From Chrysoporthe austroafricana (Eukaryota; Ascomycota; Sordariomycetes; Diaporthales; Cryphonectriaceae), in the NCBI GenBank assembly GCA_001051155.2, contig JYIP02000003.1:186001-250000 (forward strand): 64,000 nucleotides of DNA, written 5' to 3'. Shown here in pieces: positions 10,201 to 20,439 of the stretch. The notes under the pieces were generated by a model that worked only from the letters and a program-made list of their open reading frames with translations, was not told where the DNA came from and ran no database searches. The translations under genes and the position numbers were made by a program. Position 1 is the first letter of the stretch, and each line of letters starts with the position of its first letter.

Positions 10201-12741
10201 TCTCGAGCCAGGGCTGCTGGGAGCAGTAGGCTATCGATTCTCTAGCTAAAGGCCTCTCTCGCTCTTCCTTTTGCAGTGGCTTCTGCCCTGCTCCTGTCGA
10301 TTCTGGCAGGGGAGATGTGACGGGATGTAGCTCGCCAAGTAGAGCGTGAAGGAAGGTTGATTTTCCACTACCGACTGGCCCAACCACAGCTGTGATGCTT
10401 CCCCGCGTGATGCTAATGTCTAAGCCGCGCATGGCTGGAGTCCTCGATTTGCCCCAAGCAAAGCCCTGGCTCTCTATTGAGATTGTTTCCTCTCGATAGG
10501 TCTGATGCAATTTTATCTCAACCGTAGATTTGAGAAGCTTCAGCCGAAGCCCCTGGTCTAACGGCGAAGGGAGATTCTGGACGGAATTTTCATCAGAGTC
10601 ATTATGAGAATTTTGCAACCGGGTTTTGTGATAACTGCAGTACTCCTGAATTCGATCAAAATTTCCCACGCATTGAAGGACCTGAGGAAGGCCCTGGGTG
10701 AAGACGATCACTGGTGTTGTCAGCAAAGAGATCAAGGCGAGGGATGTGAAAGCTTGGGCTGGGAGTAGCGTCTCGTTGTTCCAGAAGACGGCGATGATGA
10801 CGTAGACAGCAAAGGTAGCAACCGGTGCAAGGTTTATCGGCGTAAGTGCTACGAAAGCCGTTAATCAGTATGACGTTAATCAGTATGATTTCAACCAGGA
10901 GCTGATGCTATGCGGGAGTCACAGCTCAACATGACTCACATAAGAGTATCAAAGCTACTAAGGACTTCCTGAAAGATCGGGATGTGTTGATCTCGTCTGC
11001 ACGAAGTCCTTGGAGAACGGGCAACATGACTCGAGAAAGTCCCAGCATCTTCACCGCCTTTATATCACCAAGCATTGCTGAAGTGACGCGAAGGCGCTCC
11101 TGGACTTTCTCCATCCAGTGCCGCTGCTTGCCACCTAACGAAGAGGACAATTTTGATGTGATGGCGAGGAATGCTGTGCAGAAAATACTCCCTATCAGTT
11201 CAAGTTTCCTTGTCTTTTTCTTGATGAGACTTACCAAGCACGAGAACGATTGGTGCAAGGCATGAGAGGAAGATTTGTCGCTCGAGGAGCCAGCAGGCAA
11301 TGCCAATCTCGAGCAAGGAGCTCCATGTGTTGTGGAAGAGCTGAAGGCCGCTCACGATACGTTCCACGTCTGTTCCCATTAACGAAACGGCAGTAATATC
11401 CCCTGAGTCTGCTGTAATTGTCTGCAGGGTTCGTTGGTATATCAGAGACATGAGTCCCCCGCGTAGTCTTGTGACGAATCGGAAGCTCTGATATTGATAG
11501 ATGGAATTGGAGGCCAAGACAGCAAAGTTAGTCGGAAGGTCTTAAAGATAACCTGAGTGGCAGACTCACTGCAAGTCCTAGATAAGCAAGTGCCCATGCC
11601 CCAATGAGGCCCTTGCCATAGTCATTTTGACGCCCCTCCCGCTGATTAACGAACTTTAAGGTAGCGTTGACGAGGAAGGGTTGCATGAAGGTGAAAATTG
11701 TTACACAGAGGCGTGGGATGATGGCTGATAGAAAAGATGCAAGGTAGCTGCGGAAACACGCTCGTAAGAGACTGTGGCGGGCTTGATGGTCATCTAATGT
11801 GCACGTCGGCGCTGAGATTAGTATGAGGTATCGGGATGGAAAGACAGAGACGAGTAACATTTTTAAAGTCAGAGTCACAGCTTACACTTGTCCCAGATTT
11901 TAGATAACCTCTCAAACATTCGTTGGCTCTCAAGCTTTGAGTCAAGAACTGGGAGGTCGTCTAATGAAATGACGTTGAAGTAGCCTCTCCGAAAAGTGGT
12001 GGCAAGCCAAGCGAAGCTCGTTCGTGACCAAAATCCAGCATATTGTTCAGGGGCGCCAGCTTTCATTTCTACGGCTCTTTGCCCAAGCCGAGTCTCTACT
12101 GGATGATGCTTCTCTACCGATTCAAAAATAAGCGCGGCCACAAAGAAGGAGAGGCAAAACGTGATCGCCACCGCTGCCGGCCTGCCGTCCACATTATCGG
12201 TTAACAGCCACAAAGTGCGAGTTCGGGTGACGCCGAGAAAGACCGATGCAGACAGATACAAAGTGAGTATGGTTGATGGGCGCAATGAGCGCTTGTGTGT
12301 GAGCAAAGACAGCGGCCATGCCGTCAGGGCAGCTGCAGAGGTTAGGACATCGGCAGCAAGAGATGCGTCTGAGGCGGCAGACTTTTCTTGAATCCGAACG
12401 CCCAGGAGCGCTAACTGCGCAGCAAAATTACCGAAGAGGACAATCTGCAAATTACAAAAAAGGAGCCAGGCTTTCCCGTCAGCTAGGGCATAGCTCAGGA
12501 TTATTCTCAGAGCTAAGAGTTTCAGACGAACCATTTTACCTCCCAGAAGCTTAGACCGAAGAGGGTATGACGATCCATCTCTAGCGAGTCTAGCGATGCA
12601 TATGCACGACATGATCAGAAATGTGGTGGCTGGTAAACAGGCAAAGACAATATCTTCGAATTGAATTGTGAAGTCGAAGGATCGACAAGCCGGATCAACA
12701 CGTGGCCCGAAGGACCGATCACTGTCTAGTAAACAACTCAT
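7250..12741 (-). pseudogene. ABCC-family (MRP-like) ABC transporter, multiply disrupted and 3'-truncated
   Basis: Full-size fungal multidrug-type exporter, TMD0-TMD1-NBD1-TMD2-NBD2. Exons: 12741-11886, 11793-11570, 11514-11235, 11191-10940, 10848-10028, 9935-9779, 9709-9302, 9218-9095, 9019-8948, 8865-8815, 8742-8678, 8609-7953, 7850-7362 and 7307 to about 7270. The junction phases agree throughout. NBD1 has Walker A GPVGSGKST, signature LSGGQKQR and Walker B SLVLLDD. NBD2 has Walker A GRSGSGKTS, signature-like LSAGQKQ, Walker B NILVLDE and D-loop SSLDSDTEATVQ. Lesions: TGA for Trp at 9213-9211 (family W-V-N-L-W-S-E-A-N); a one-base loss near 8311-8318, supported by downstream phase; no AG acceptor before 11514 (sequence TCTTG); loss of everything after the D-loop, including the H-loop His. 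About 1,500 codons remain. ATG 12741 opens a typical TMD0. Confidence 0.85.
10860..10889 (+). repeat. 15-bp tandem duplication inside an ABC-transporter intron
   Basis: GTTAATCAGTATGAC is followed directly by GTTAATCAGTATGAT. On the coding (minus) strand it duplicates the CTGATTAAC branch-site region of intron 10849-10939, so two possible branch points exist. Confidence 0.8.
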
Positions 12742-12886
12742 TGTGACAGCTTATGACGATGTAAGGCTGTGGGCACTGATGGTGCGGATCGCGGCGGAAG
12801 ACACATAACATTGAAACGTTATCTAGGCGAGGGAATGACGAGTAATATAAGAAAGAACAATAGGGATTGAACGCGTAGGGTAATCA
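12742..12886. promoter_or_regulatory. truncated upstream region of the ABC gene
   Basis: Only about 145 bp separate the ABC start codon (12741) from transposon sequence that begins at about 12887. The native promoter was therefore mostly replaced by repeat DNA. No clear TATA or other motif was identified. Confidence 0.5.
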
Positions 12887-14836
12887 ATCCTTTATTTCGC
12901 TTGCTAGCAGTAATAAATACCGATTCTTAATTATAATATCGTTAAGCTGTCGATAATTTATATAAAATCGTAATTTGCTATTCTTATTGCATATAAATAG
13001 GATTGGATATTCTGCAAGTAATTGCAAAGGTCGTATATAACCTCTTTTTAAGTTTTTATCGATATATTCCTTAAGTATTTCGAGTTGTATTTTGTCGAAT
13101 CCGTAAATTTTGAAAAATTTTAATCGTATTCCTTTTTTTAACGGGATTTTATAATCGTAAAGGCCGTATTCTAATGAGCTAACATCAAATTTCTTTTGCT
13201 ATAGTTTCTTGAATTTATAGTATTCTTATAATATATTCTTGAATTCTAATAGCAGTTCTTCCTTATCTTTTGCGATTTGGAAGAATAAAAGGTACTATTA
13301 AATATATTTCGTTTTTCTTGCTTTTTGTCTTTGCTTATAGGACTTGATTTCCGGCAATTTTGAGTACTTATTCTTTATTAGTCCAAACTTTCTTTTATAA
13401 TCCTTCTATAGCTATTGTATTGAAAGCTATATTTCCTTATAATTCTATAGTTTATATAATTTCATAACGCTTTGCGTTATATTAATTTGCTATTAATTGC
13501 TAATTGCTTGAAAATCTAATTCGTTTTTAACCTGTAATTGTAAGTTCGAAATATTTATAACTTTTCCTTATATTCTAGCAAGTTTTTCTGCTTTAAAAGT
13601 ATATTTAAGCTTATTTAAGCATATATTCCTGATATTATCTTTAGTAATTAAGTTTTTCCCTATTTCATTAATTGCAACCATTTTAATAAATATAGCTTAT
13701 TCTTATAAAATTTAATTAATAATTCAATCGATTTAAAAGTTATGCTATTTAAGCTAAAATATTCTTAAAATTAATTCGTATTATGCTATATTTATAATAT
13801 CGAAAATAATATTCGTTATAAGGCTTTGGATTGAAATAAGTAAATAATTAATTTCTATATCGATTATATTAAAATTATATATAACCGCTTTTCTTTTTAT
13901 AATATTAAGTTTATAAAGATCTTTTTTTTATATTTAAAGGATCCGTTCTTTATTAACGATTTCTAGCAAAATGAAATTTCTTTATACGCTATTATTTAAT
14001 AATACGCTATATTATTACCCGTTAATATATATATTCAGAATAATATATTTCTCGTTTTTCTTAATAATAGCGTATAAGAACCTTATAATCCTAATCGGCT
14101 ATTATCCCGTTATAAGCGATCTTTTCTTTTTGAAATATTTTAAGCTTATTTCGCTATTTGCTTTGCTAACTTTTTTGCTTAGCTTTAAATATGCTATTTC
14201 GCTTTTTCAAGCTTTTGCAGTTTATATTATTCTCTAGCTTTATATTGCATATAAATAGAATATGCTATAATATAGCATTATTCTTATATCGTTTTTCTTT
14301 AAATGCATTTCGATAAGCAATTGTTTAATAATCTGATATAAGCGTTATTATTCGCAATATATAAAATTTTTTTATATTTGCTTTAAAATTCTATAATAAG
14401 TTGGATTAATTAATCTTATTTTCTGATTGAAAATTAATTATATTTAACCTTTTCGTTAAAGTATATCTAGTAATTAGAATAAATATAATATATCCAAGCA
14501 AGTTTATAATAACGAGAGTATAAGTAATTAATCCGTTTATTTTCTTGAAATTTATATTTACTATTTTGAAATGGAATGCTTTGGAAAAATTCTTAAAAAA
14601 TAAGCTTATAAACGAAGTATTCAATCTTTATATGCTTAGTTATCCAATTGCTATACTTTAAGCAATTTTATTTCGTATGCCGAATAATAAGTTTTTCCGT
14701 TTTTATATTAAGTTTTTTTTTCGAATATCGAGATTAATAAGTTATTTAGCTGCTTATTTTGCAGCGCTATTTTTTTGAATATAATATTGAATATAAATAC
14801 GCTAATACTTGTAATGCTAAACTCTTTTTACTATTG
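12887..14836 (-). mobile_element. G1 gypsy fragment (RT N-terminus, protease, linker), heavily AT-shifted
   Basis: The minus strand matches the G1 element at 26166-33636 over about its 28030-29930. It holds the start of reverse transcriptase (K-E-Y-I-D-K-N-L-K-R-G-Y-I-R, then a degenerate R-Q-L-N block), the protease region and the gag-pol linker. The right-to-left order is linker, protease, RT. It starts abruptly at 12887 against genic DNA and ends at 14836 against a G2 fragment, with no LTR at either end, so both ends are breakpoints. Plus-strand ORF 13971-14237 is a shadow. Confidence 0.8.
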
Positions 14837-15308
14837 CCAAATAGTTTTCAAATTGAATAATTGAATATATATTTGCTTGAATTATAAGTATTTATTGTTA
14901 AATAACTTATTATTGAAATTTTTATAATAGAAAATAAGATTTTTCCAAATTATTCGAAAGATAAAGAACTTAATATATAAATTGAAATTGGCTTTTTATA
15001 TAAATATTTATTTAATAATTTCAATAATATAATTAATGCTTGCAAACTTTCTTAAAATGAACTTTTATAATATAATTCTATATATTAAAACTTAATAAAT
15101 ATGCTAAAAGATCCAAATATCGAAAAAGTATTTGAAAAACTATTAATATTACGAGCTGGAAAAAATAATTAGCCGCTATAAATAAAAGTATAAACGTAAT
15201 TTGCGCAGAATTAAATACTTAATAAAATGGATAAATTATTTTAATTATTATAATATATAAATATCCCGTAATGCTTTGAATGCGGACGAAATAATACGTA
15301 ATTTCGAA
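14837..15308 (+). mobile_element. G2 gypsy fragment containing a chromodomain
   Basis: Reverse complement of element C around 40390-41300, without the solo LTR that interrupts C there. Plus-strand translation near 15130-15305 gives a degraded chromodomain (YYELEKIISRYK.. KYLIKWINY.. NADEIIRNFE). The flanks are unrelated G1 fragments. Confidence 0.7.
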
Positions 15309-15859
15309 TTTTAATTATAGCAATATAAGCCGGATAGCTTGCTATTAAGATTATTGCTTATTATACTTTTCGGAAAAAAAAGGTTTAAGATAATTCTTAT
15401 ACAAACCTAAAAGATAGAAATAACTCGCTATAAAAAGAAAAAGCCCCTTTTACAATATAATTATAAATAGCAATAATTCGGATTATTCAAATAACTTGCT
15501 AAATATTAAAGAAACGGATTTAAGAAAGTTTTCCTTAAACTACTATTTCGAAAGATAATAGGAAACAATAATAAGAGAAGAATTCGGCGCTTAAAATATA
15601 AAAGTATTAATATCTAGTACTATAATTGAAAAAACAGTATTATAAAACAAATAGCTAAACAATTTATTAATCCTTATATTCGAAAAAGAACCGGAAGAAT
15701 TAAATATCCAAAATATAAAGCAATTACGCTAAAAACGCAATAATTGAATAACTAAGCATACGAAAATTAAGCACTTTATATACGGGCTCAAAGCATTCCA
15801 TTTCAAAATAGCGGATATAAACTTCAAGAAAATAAACGGATTAATTACTTATACCCTTA
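15309..15859 (+). mobile_element. G1 gypsy fragment (gag-pol linker)
   Basis: Plus strand, colinear with about 27755-28316 of element A, including the conserved LLLI-L-F-G-K stretch. It is cut on the right by the insertion of element D at 15860; CCTTA (15855-15859) would be the target site. Confidence 0.7.
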
Positions 15860-16292
15860 TATTATAAACGCTATAGCAATCTTAAAATAAATTGTAAGGC
15901 TAAAAGGTTTATGCTAGCAAAAGCGGTATTAAGTATAACTTGAAATATTAAAAACTTATTTAACAAATATTTGCAATATTTATAAGCTTATAAGGCTATT
16001 ACTTGAATATATAATAGGGTCCAAATAATACTTAGATTTCCGACTGAAAAGCTATAATAACCTATTTAATAAGTATTTGGTTTTATATATCTGGCTTTTC
16101 AGATTAAACCGTTAAAACCGCTATCAATAATATCGGTCTATATAAACTAGTAAGACCGATAGCGATTCCGTCAGTCTAACCCTTAATTCTAAATTATATA
16201 ATCCTTGCGAATTACTTTTTAAAGTTTGTTAATTTAATTGTTTCCGTTAATCCCTTTTATATATTTATTAGCTTATATACTGGGTTATAATA
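15860..16292 (-). repeat. 3' LTR of element D (433 bp)
   Basis: Plus strand runs TATTATAAACGC .. GTTATAATA, the RIP-altered form of TGTTATRAACGC..GTTATAACA. It is followed by ATTTCCTTCC, the complement of the purine-rich polypurine tract (GGAAGGAAAT). The R-start 9-mer on the minus strand is AGTCGGAAA. Confidence 0.85.
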
Positions 16293-16471
16293 TTATTTCC
16301 TTCCTATCGATTGTTATTTTCGGCAATTTCTTTCGTAAGTTCCCTGTTAAATACCTTCTCTTAAATATCCCTTTTTTAATCAGGATATCTTGCAGGGTCG
16401 AGAAACGTTTCTATAAGAAAACGGATTAGAGCAATAGTCTTTGGCTTACAGTTTTTTCCCGCTATTCCGAA

Positions 16472-16990
16472 ATGCTTGCATATTCTTCCTGTACGGATTG
16501 CAATCTTTTCTGCTATGCTTCAAAAGAAAATTCTTCGCGCTATGCCGAATGCATCCGTAATAAGCGTAGCAATTGCGATATAGCGGGCCTTATTCCTATT
16601 CAAATATAGAAGATTATAAGGCAATATTCTCAGGTTAAAGCAGAATTAAATGCTGCTAAAGAGAAAGCGATATTGGCCAATATAAAGGTTTTTCGGCTAC
16701 GGAAATAGTATTGTTTATAAGCCGAGAAGATAGCTCGCGCAATATATCGGGGCTTGGATATAATTAAGGAATTAAAGCGGCTAAAGGCGGCAGAAGCGGA
16801 AGAGGAGCGTTATAGGGCTAGGGTCGAGCGTTATATTTCGGAACCTCTAGTTCCCGAAAATCCTTTTCTCGAGAATTTTGATTTAAGTATTGCTTTGCAA
16901 TAGTTCGGATCTGAGATTAACTGGTCTATTATCGATCTGATTGCAAAGCATAAAACTATTCCGGGTTTTTCTAATTACTTTTCTAGCTAG
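16472..16990 (+). pseudogene. antisense ORF of element D: Zn2Cys6-like cluster plus coiled coil
   Basis: Antisense to D pol, starting 180 bp inside the 3' LTR. One frame runs 172 codons interrupted only by TAG/TAA (four after codon 45 up to the L-Q-x-F-G motif), each where CAG, CAA or TGG is natural. The N-terminus MLAYSSCTDCNLFC and YAECIRNKRSNC place Cys or Tyr at residues 4, 7, 14, 24, 27 and 35. A charged, heptad-like region follows (K-A-E-L-N-A-A-K-E-K, R-A-I-Y-R-G-L-D-I-I-K-E-L), then EPLVPENPFLENFDL and Q-x-F-G. The same layout occurs in four other copies (19899, 32945, 60596, 62457). Confidence 0.7.
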
Positions 16991-17039
16991 CTAATTAATT
17001 ATTTTTCTTAATATTTCTTGAATGCTTATTATATATTAT

Positions 17040-19259
17040 TTAAGTTATTAATTAGTTCTTAGCTATTATTATTCGAATAATATTTTTTCTATTTGATTAA
17101 GTATTTTTTATATTTAACTAATTCCCGATATTTGAGAATTTGTTCGATTTCGTATTCTAGTTCGTTAATTTCAATTTATATAAATTCGTCTATTTTAATT
17201 ATATTAAATACTGGTTCGAAAAGCGAAATATGGAATACCGGGTAGATTCTTATTCTATAAGGTAATGCAAGTTCGAAATTAATATTTAAGATTTTCCTTA
17301 AGATTTTGAATAAGCTAAGTTTTTTATAATTTAGCGAATAAAAGGGTTTTATTATTCTAATATGCTCTTTTTGTCGAATAAAATAGACTTTATCCCTTTT
17401 TTATAGAAATAGTCTTTCAATCCTTTTAGAGTTAGTATATTTCGTTATTCTTTCTTATATAAATTTCAGTTTTTCCTGAAATTCCTTTTGGATTTTCTTA
17501 ATTTTCCGGATTCGTTTTTCTGCTATTTCTGCATTTGCTTTTAATAATTCGTTATAATAAGCTATCGGGTTATAGCCGTAAAGCGCGTAAAACAGTAATT
17601 TCTTTATTATACTTATATTTGCGCTATTATATGCGAATTATATTAATAATAACAAATTAACCCAATTATCTTATTCGTAATTTACGTAATATCGTAAATA
17701 TTATTTAATAATTTAATTCGTTTATTCCGTTTATTTATTTATTTATAAGTAAAATGCTATAAATATCTTTTGCTATATTCCGAATAATCTTATAAGTAAA
17801 ATTCAGAAGTTTAATACGAACTTTCTATTTTTATCGGAAATAATTTCTTTAAGCATATTGTAATTAATTATAACTATTTTAAGAAACGTATATGCAAGGT
17901 TTTCTGCTATACTGCTTTCTTTATATAAGAGGAAATAAGTATATTTGCTTAATTTATAAACTATTATTAAAATGCTATTATATTGCATTTTAATTAAAGG
18001 TTTTTATAAGAAAAGTAGCTTAATAATAAAATCTTAGCTAATAGATTGCCAAACTATTTCCAGAATAAGGAGCGGTTAGAATAGTTTATAAAGCTTATAA
18101 TATTCAATTTTGTTTTTTTTTGCAGCTATTGTATTTTCGTAAGATCGTTTTAATCCTTTTTCTTAATCCTAGCAAGTTCCAATATCTTTTAATTCTTTTA
18201 TATATAGCTCTAATTCCTTAATAGCTATATGCGAATGCATTATATATATTTCTAATATATTCATTCTATTCTTCCAGGGTTATATTTCCTGATTTCTTTC
18301 CGTTATTGGAAATTCTAATAATCGTATTAAGTTCCTTAGCTTTATTTATAAAGTTGTTATCTTTATCTTATCGGAAGATATTGTAAAGCTTTTTGAGTTC
18401 CGTATCCTAATAATTTAATTATTTGCTAAATGCGTTTGCTTTGCCGTTTTCGGATTTTTTGCAATAAATAATCTTTAAGTCGAATTGTAAAAGGAATTCC
18501 GCTTATTTAACTTATCGTTTATTCAAGACTTTCGTTATTATAAATATTATTAGGTTTTTATAGTCGGAATGTATTATAATCTAATATTTAGCTTCTATTA
18601 AGTAATATTGCTATTTTTCGAATGCTTTTACAATTGCTATTAATTCCTTATCCGGAATGCTATAATTAAGTTCTGGGCCGCTTAATTTCTTTAAAAAATT
18701 GCTTATTATCCCGAAGCGTTTTTGGTTATTTCGTTAATCAAATTGTTTTCCGAATGCATAATCCGATATATCGGTTTCGATTTCAAATAGCTTATTTGAA
18801 TTTGCTTTGCAAAATATAAGTTCTGATATAATTCGTTTTTTGATTTTGTCGAATGCTTCTTGTATTTCTTATATCTATTCGAACTTCCGATCTTTTTTCG
18901 TAAAGTTTATAAGAAATCGTATAATTTTGCTATAGTTTCGAATAAACTATTAATAAAAGTTAATATAACCGAGAAATGCTTTAATTTCTTTGGTTTTTTC
19001 TAATATAAGCTATTTTTTTATTATTTAAATTTTATTTTTTTGCATATTAATTTTGCTTAATTCTATCGTATAATCGAAATAATTGATTTTCTGCTAATAA
19101 AAATAATACTTGTTTAATTCAATTAAGAATTTATTATCTTATAAAGTCTGGAATACTTGCTATATATATTATTTATATAATTTGAAATCTTTTAAATAAA
19201 TAAAAATATTATTAAAATAAATAATAATAATAATATCCAAGTATTTGCGGAAAATATCG
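17040..19259 (-). pseudogene. element D pol, 3' part: RT C-terminus, RNase H, integrase, chromodomain
   Basis: Minus-strand remnant. The chromodomain lies near 17050-17230. The integrase core lies near 17800-18100 (MQYNSILIIVYKLSKY.. IAENLAYTFLKIVI.. ISDKNRKFVLNF), with the zinc-binding part upstream. RNase H lies near 18450-18800 and RT thumb/palm near 18900-19259, including a Y-F-N-N form of the Y-x-D-D box. It is cut at 19259 by element E and continues at 33859. Confidence 0.75.
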
Positions 19260-19264
19260 TTAAT
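19260..19264. repeat. target-site duplication of element E (left copy, TTAAT)
   Basis: TTAAT at 19260-19264 is repeated at 33854-33858 on the other side of E. Joining the flanks restores the RT frame of element D. Confidence 0.9.
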
Positions 19265-19712
19265 TGTTATAAACGCTATAATAATCTTAGAATAAACTAT
19301 AAGGTTAAAGGGTTTATATTAGCAAAAGCAATGCTAAATATAGCTTTATATACCGGAAACTTATTTAACGAACGTTCGCAATATTTATAAGCTTATAAAG
19401 CTATTACTTGAAAGTATAATAAGGTTTAAATAGTATTTAAATTTACGATTGAAAAGCTATAGCAATTTATTTAATAAATATCCCGTCCTTATATATCTAG
19501 CTTTTCAGTTCTGGATTACTAGCTTACCAAATAATCCGGTAATCCTGGTTTATTAAATTACTTAATAATTTAGTAATCCTTATCTTATTTAACCCTAACC
19601 TTAAGTTGCGTAAGCGGTTATAAGGCCTTTCTTAAATATAGCTAAGAAGGTAAAGTATCCGGCTAGCTCTTTTTTTTTCCGTATGCCCCAGTTTTCCGGT
19701 TAAATTATAATA
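19265..19712 (-). repeat. 3' LTR of element E (448 bp)
   Basis: Starts TGTTATAAACGC and ends AAATTATAATA on the plus strand, followed by a pyrimidine run (the PPT complement). It contains CCCTAACC near 19590, a decayed telomere-like motif, and the R-start 9-mer AATCGTAAA on the minus strand near 19448. Confidence 0.88.
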
Positions 19713-19898
19713 TTATTCCTTTCTTATCGATTATTATCCCTGATAATTTCTTATAAAGCCCTTTATTAATACCCGTCCTATAATTTCTTTTTCCTAATCG
19801 GGATATCGGGCAGGATATAAAAAACTTATTTTGTTCGTTTAATTAAAACTTAGCGTTATAATTCTCTTTTGGAAGCGGTTTTGCAGCATACCGTATAA

Positions 19899-20333
19899 AT
19901 GCCTTTCTATTCGTTCTGCGAAAGTTATAATATTCTTAATTATCAAGTTTCAGAAAACGATTCCTTACGTTATTCGAAATATATATAGCTTAATTATTCC
20001 CGATATAACGTTTTGGGAATTATTCCGGATAAGCTTTACAAGATTGCTTATTAGTATTAGAGGTTGGAAAATAAGCTAAAAGCTGCGGAAGAAAAAGTAT
20101 TCCGCTTGCATTAATAGAAACGCATATAGTATAAAAAGATAATGCGGGCTATTTGTCGGGGCATTAATAATATCGAAAAGCTGGAACGGTTAGAAGCGGA
20201 AAAAGCTAAGGAAGAGCGTTATAAAGCCGAAACCGAGTATTGTATTTTAGAAGCTTTAATCCCTGAAAGTCCCTTTCTTAAAGGTTTTGATCTGAATATT
20301 ATTTTGCAGTAATTTGGTTCCGATATTGCTTAA
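19899..20333 (+). pseudogene. antisense ORF of element E: Zn2Cys6-like plus coiled coil
   Basis: Starts 187 bp inside the 3' LTR; one frame of 144 codons. MPFYSFCE opens it. The six cluster positions are Y4, C7, Y15, Y25, Y28 and Y36, so five of six are Tyr where Cys is expected. The coiled-coil part has RLENKLKAAEEKVFRL and NNIEKLERLEAEKAKEE, and the tail EALIPESPFLKGFDLN is the family C-terminal signature. Internal stops are TAG/TAA only. This is the most RIP-altered copy. Confidence 0.65.
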
Positions 20334-20439
20334 TTTGCTATTAATCTGACCGCAAGGTATAAGATTATGCCGGGTTTTTCTGATTATTTTTCCGGCTAGC
20401 TAGTTAGTTGCTTTTCTTAATATTCCTTAAATGCTTGTC

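Noticed and set aside
13971..14237. Plus-strand frame rich in Ile, Phe and Tyr (and the equivalent 28848-28543 minus frame)
   Set aside because: Antisense of the protease/linker region, recurring only because the element recurs; hydrophobicity follows from AT-rich codons.
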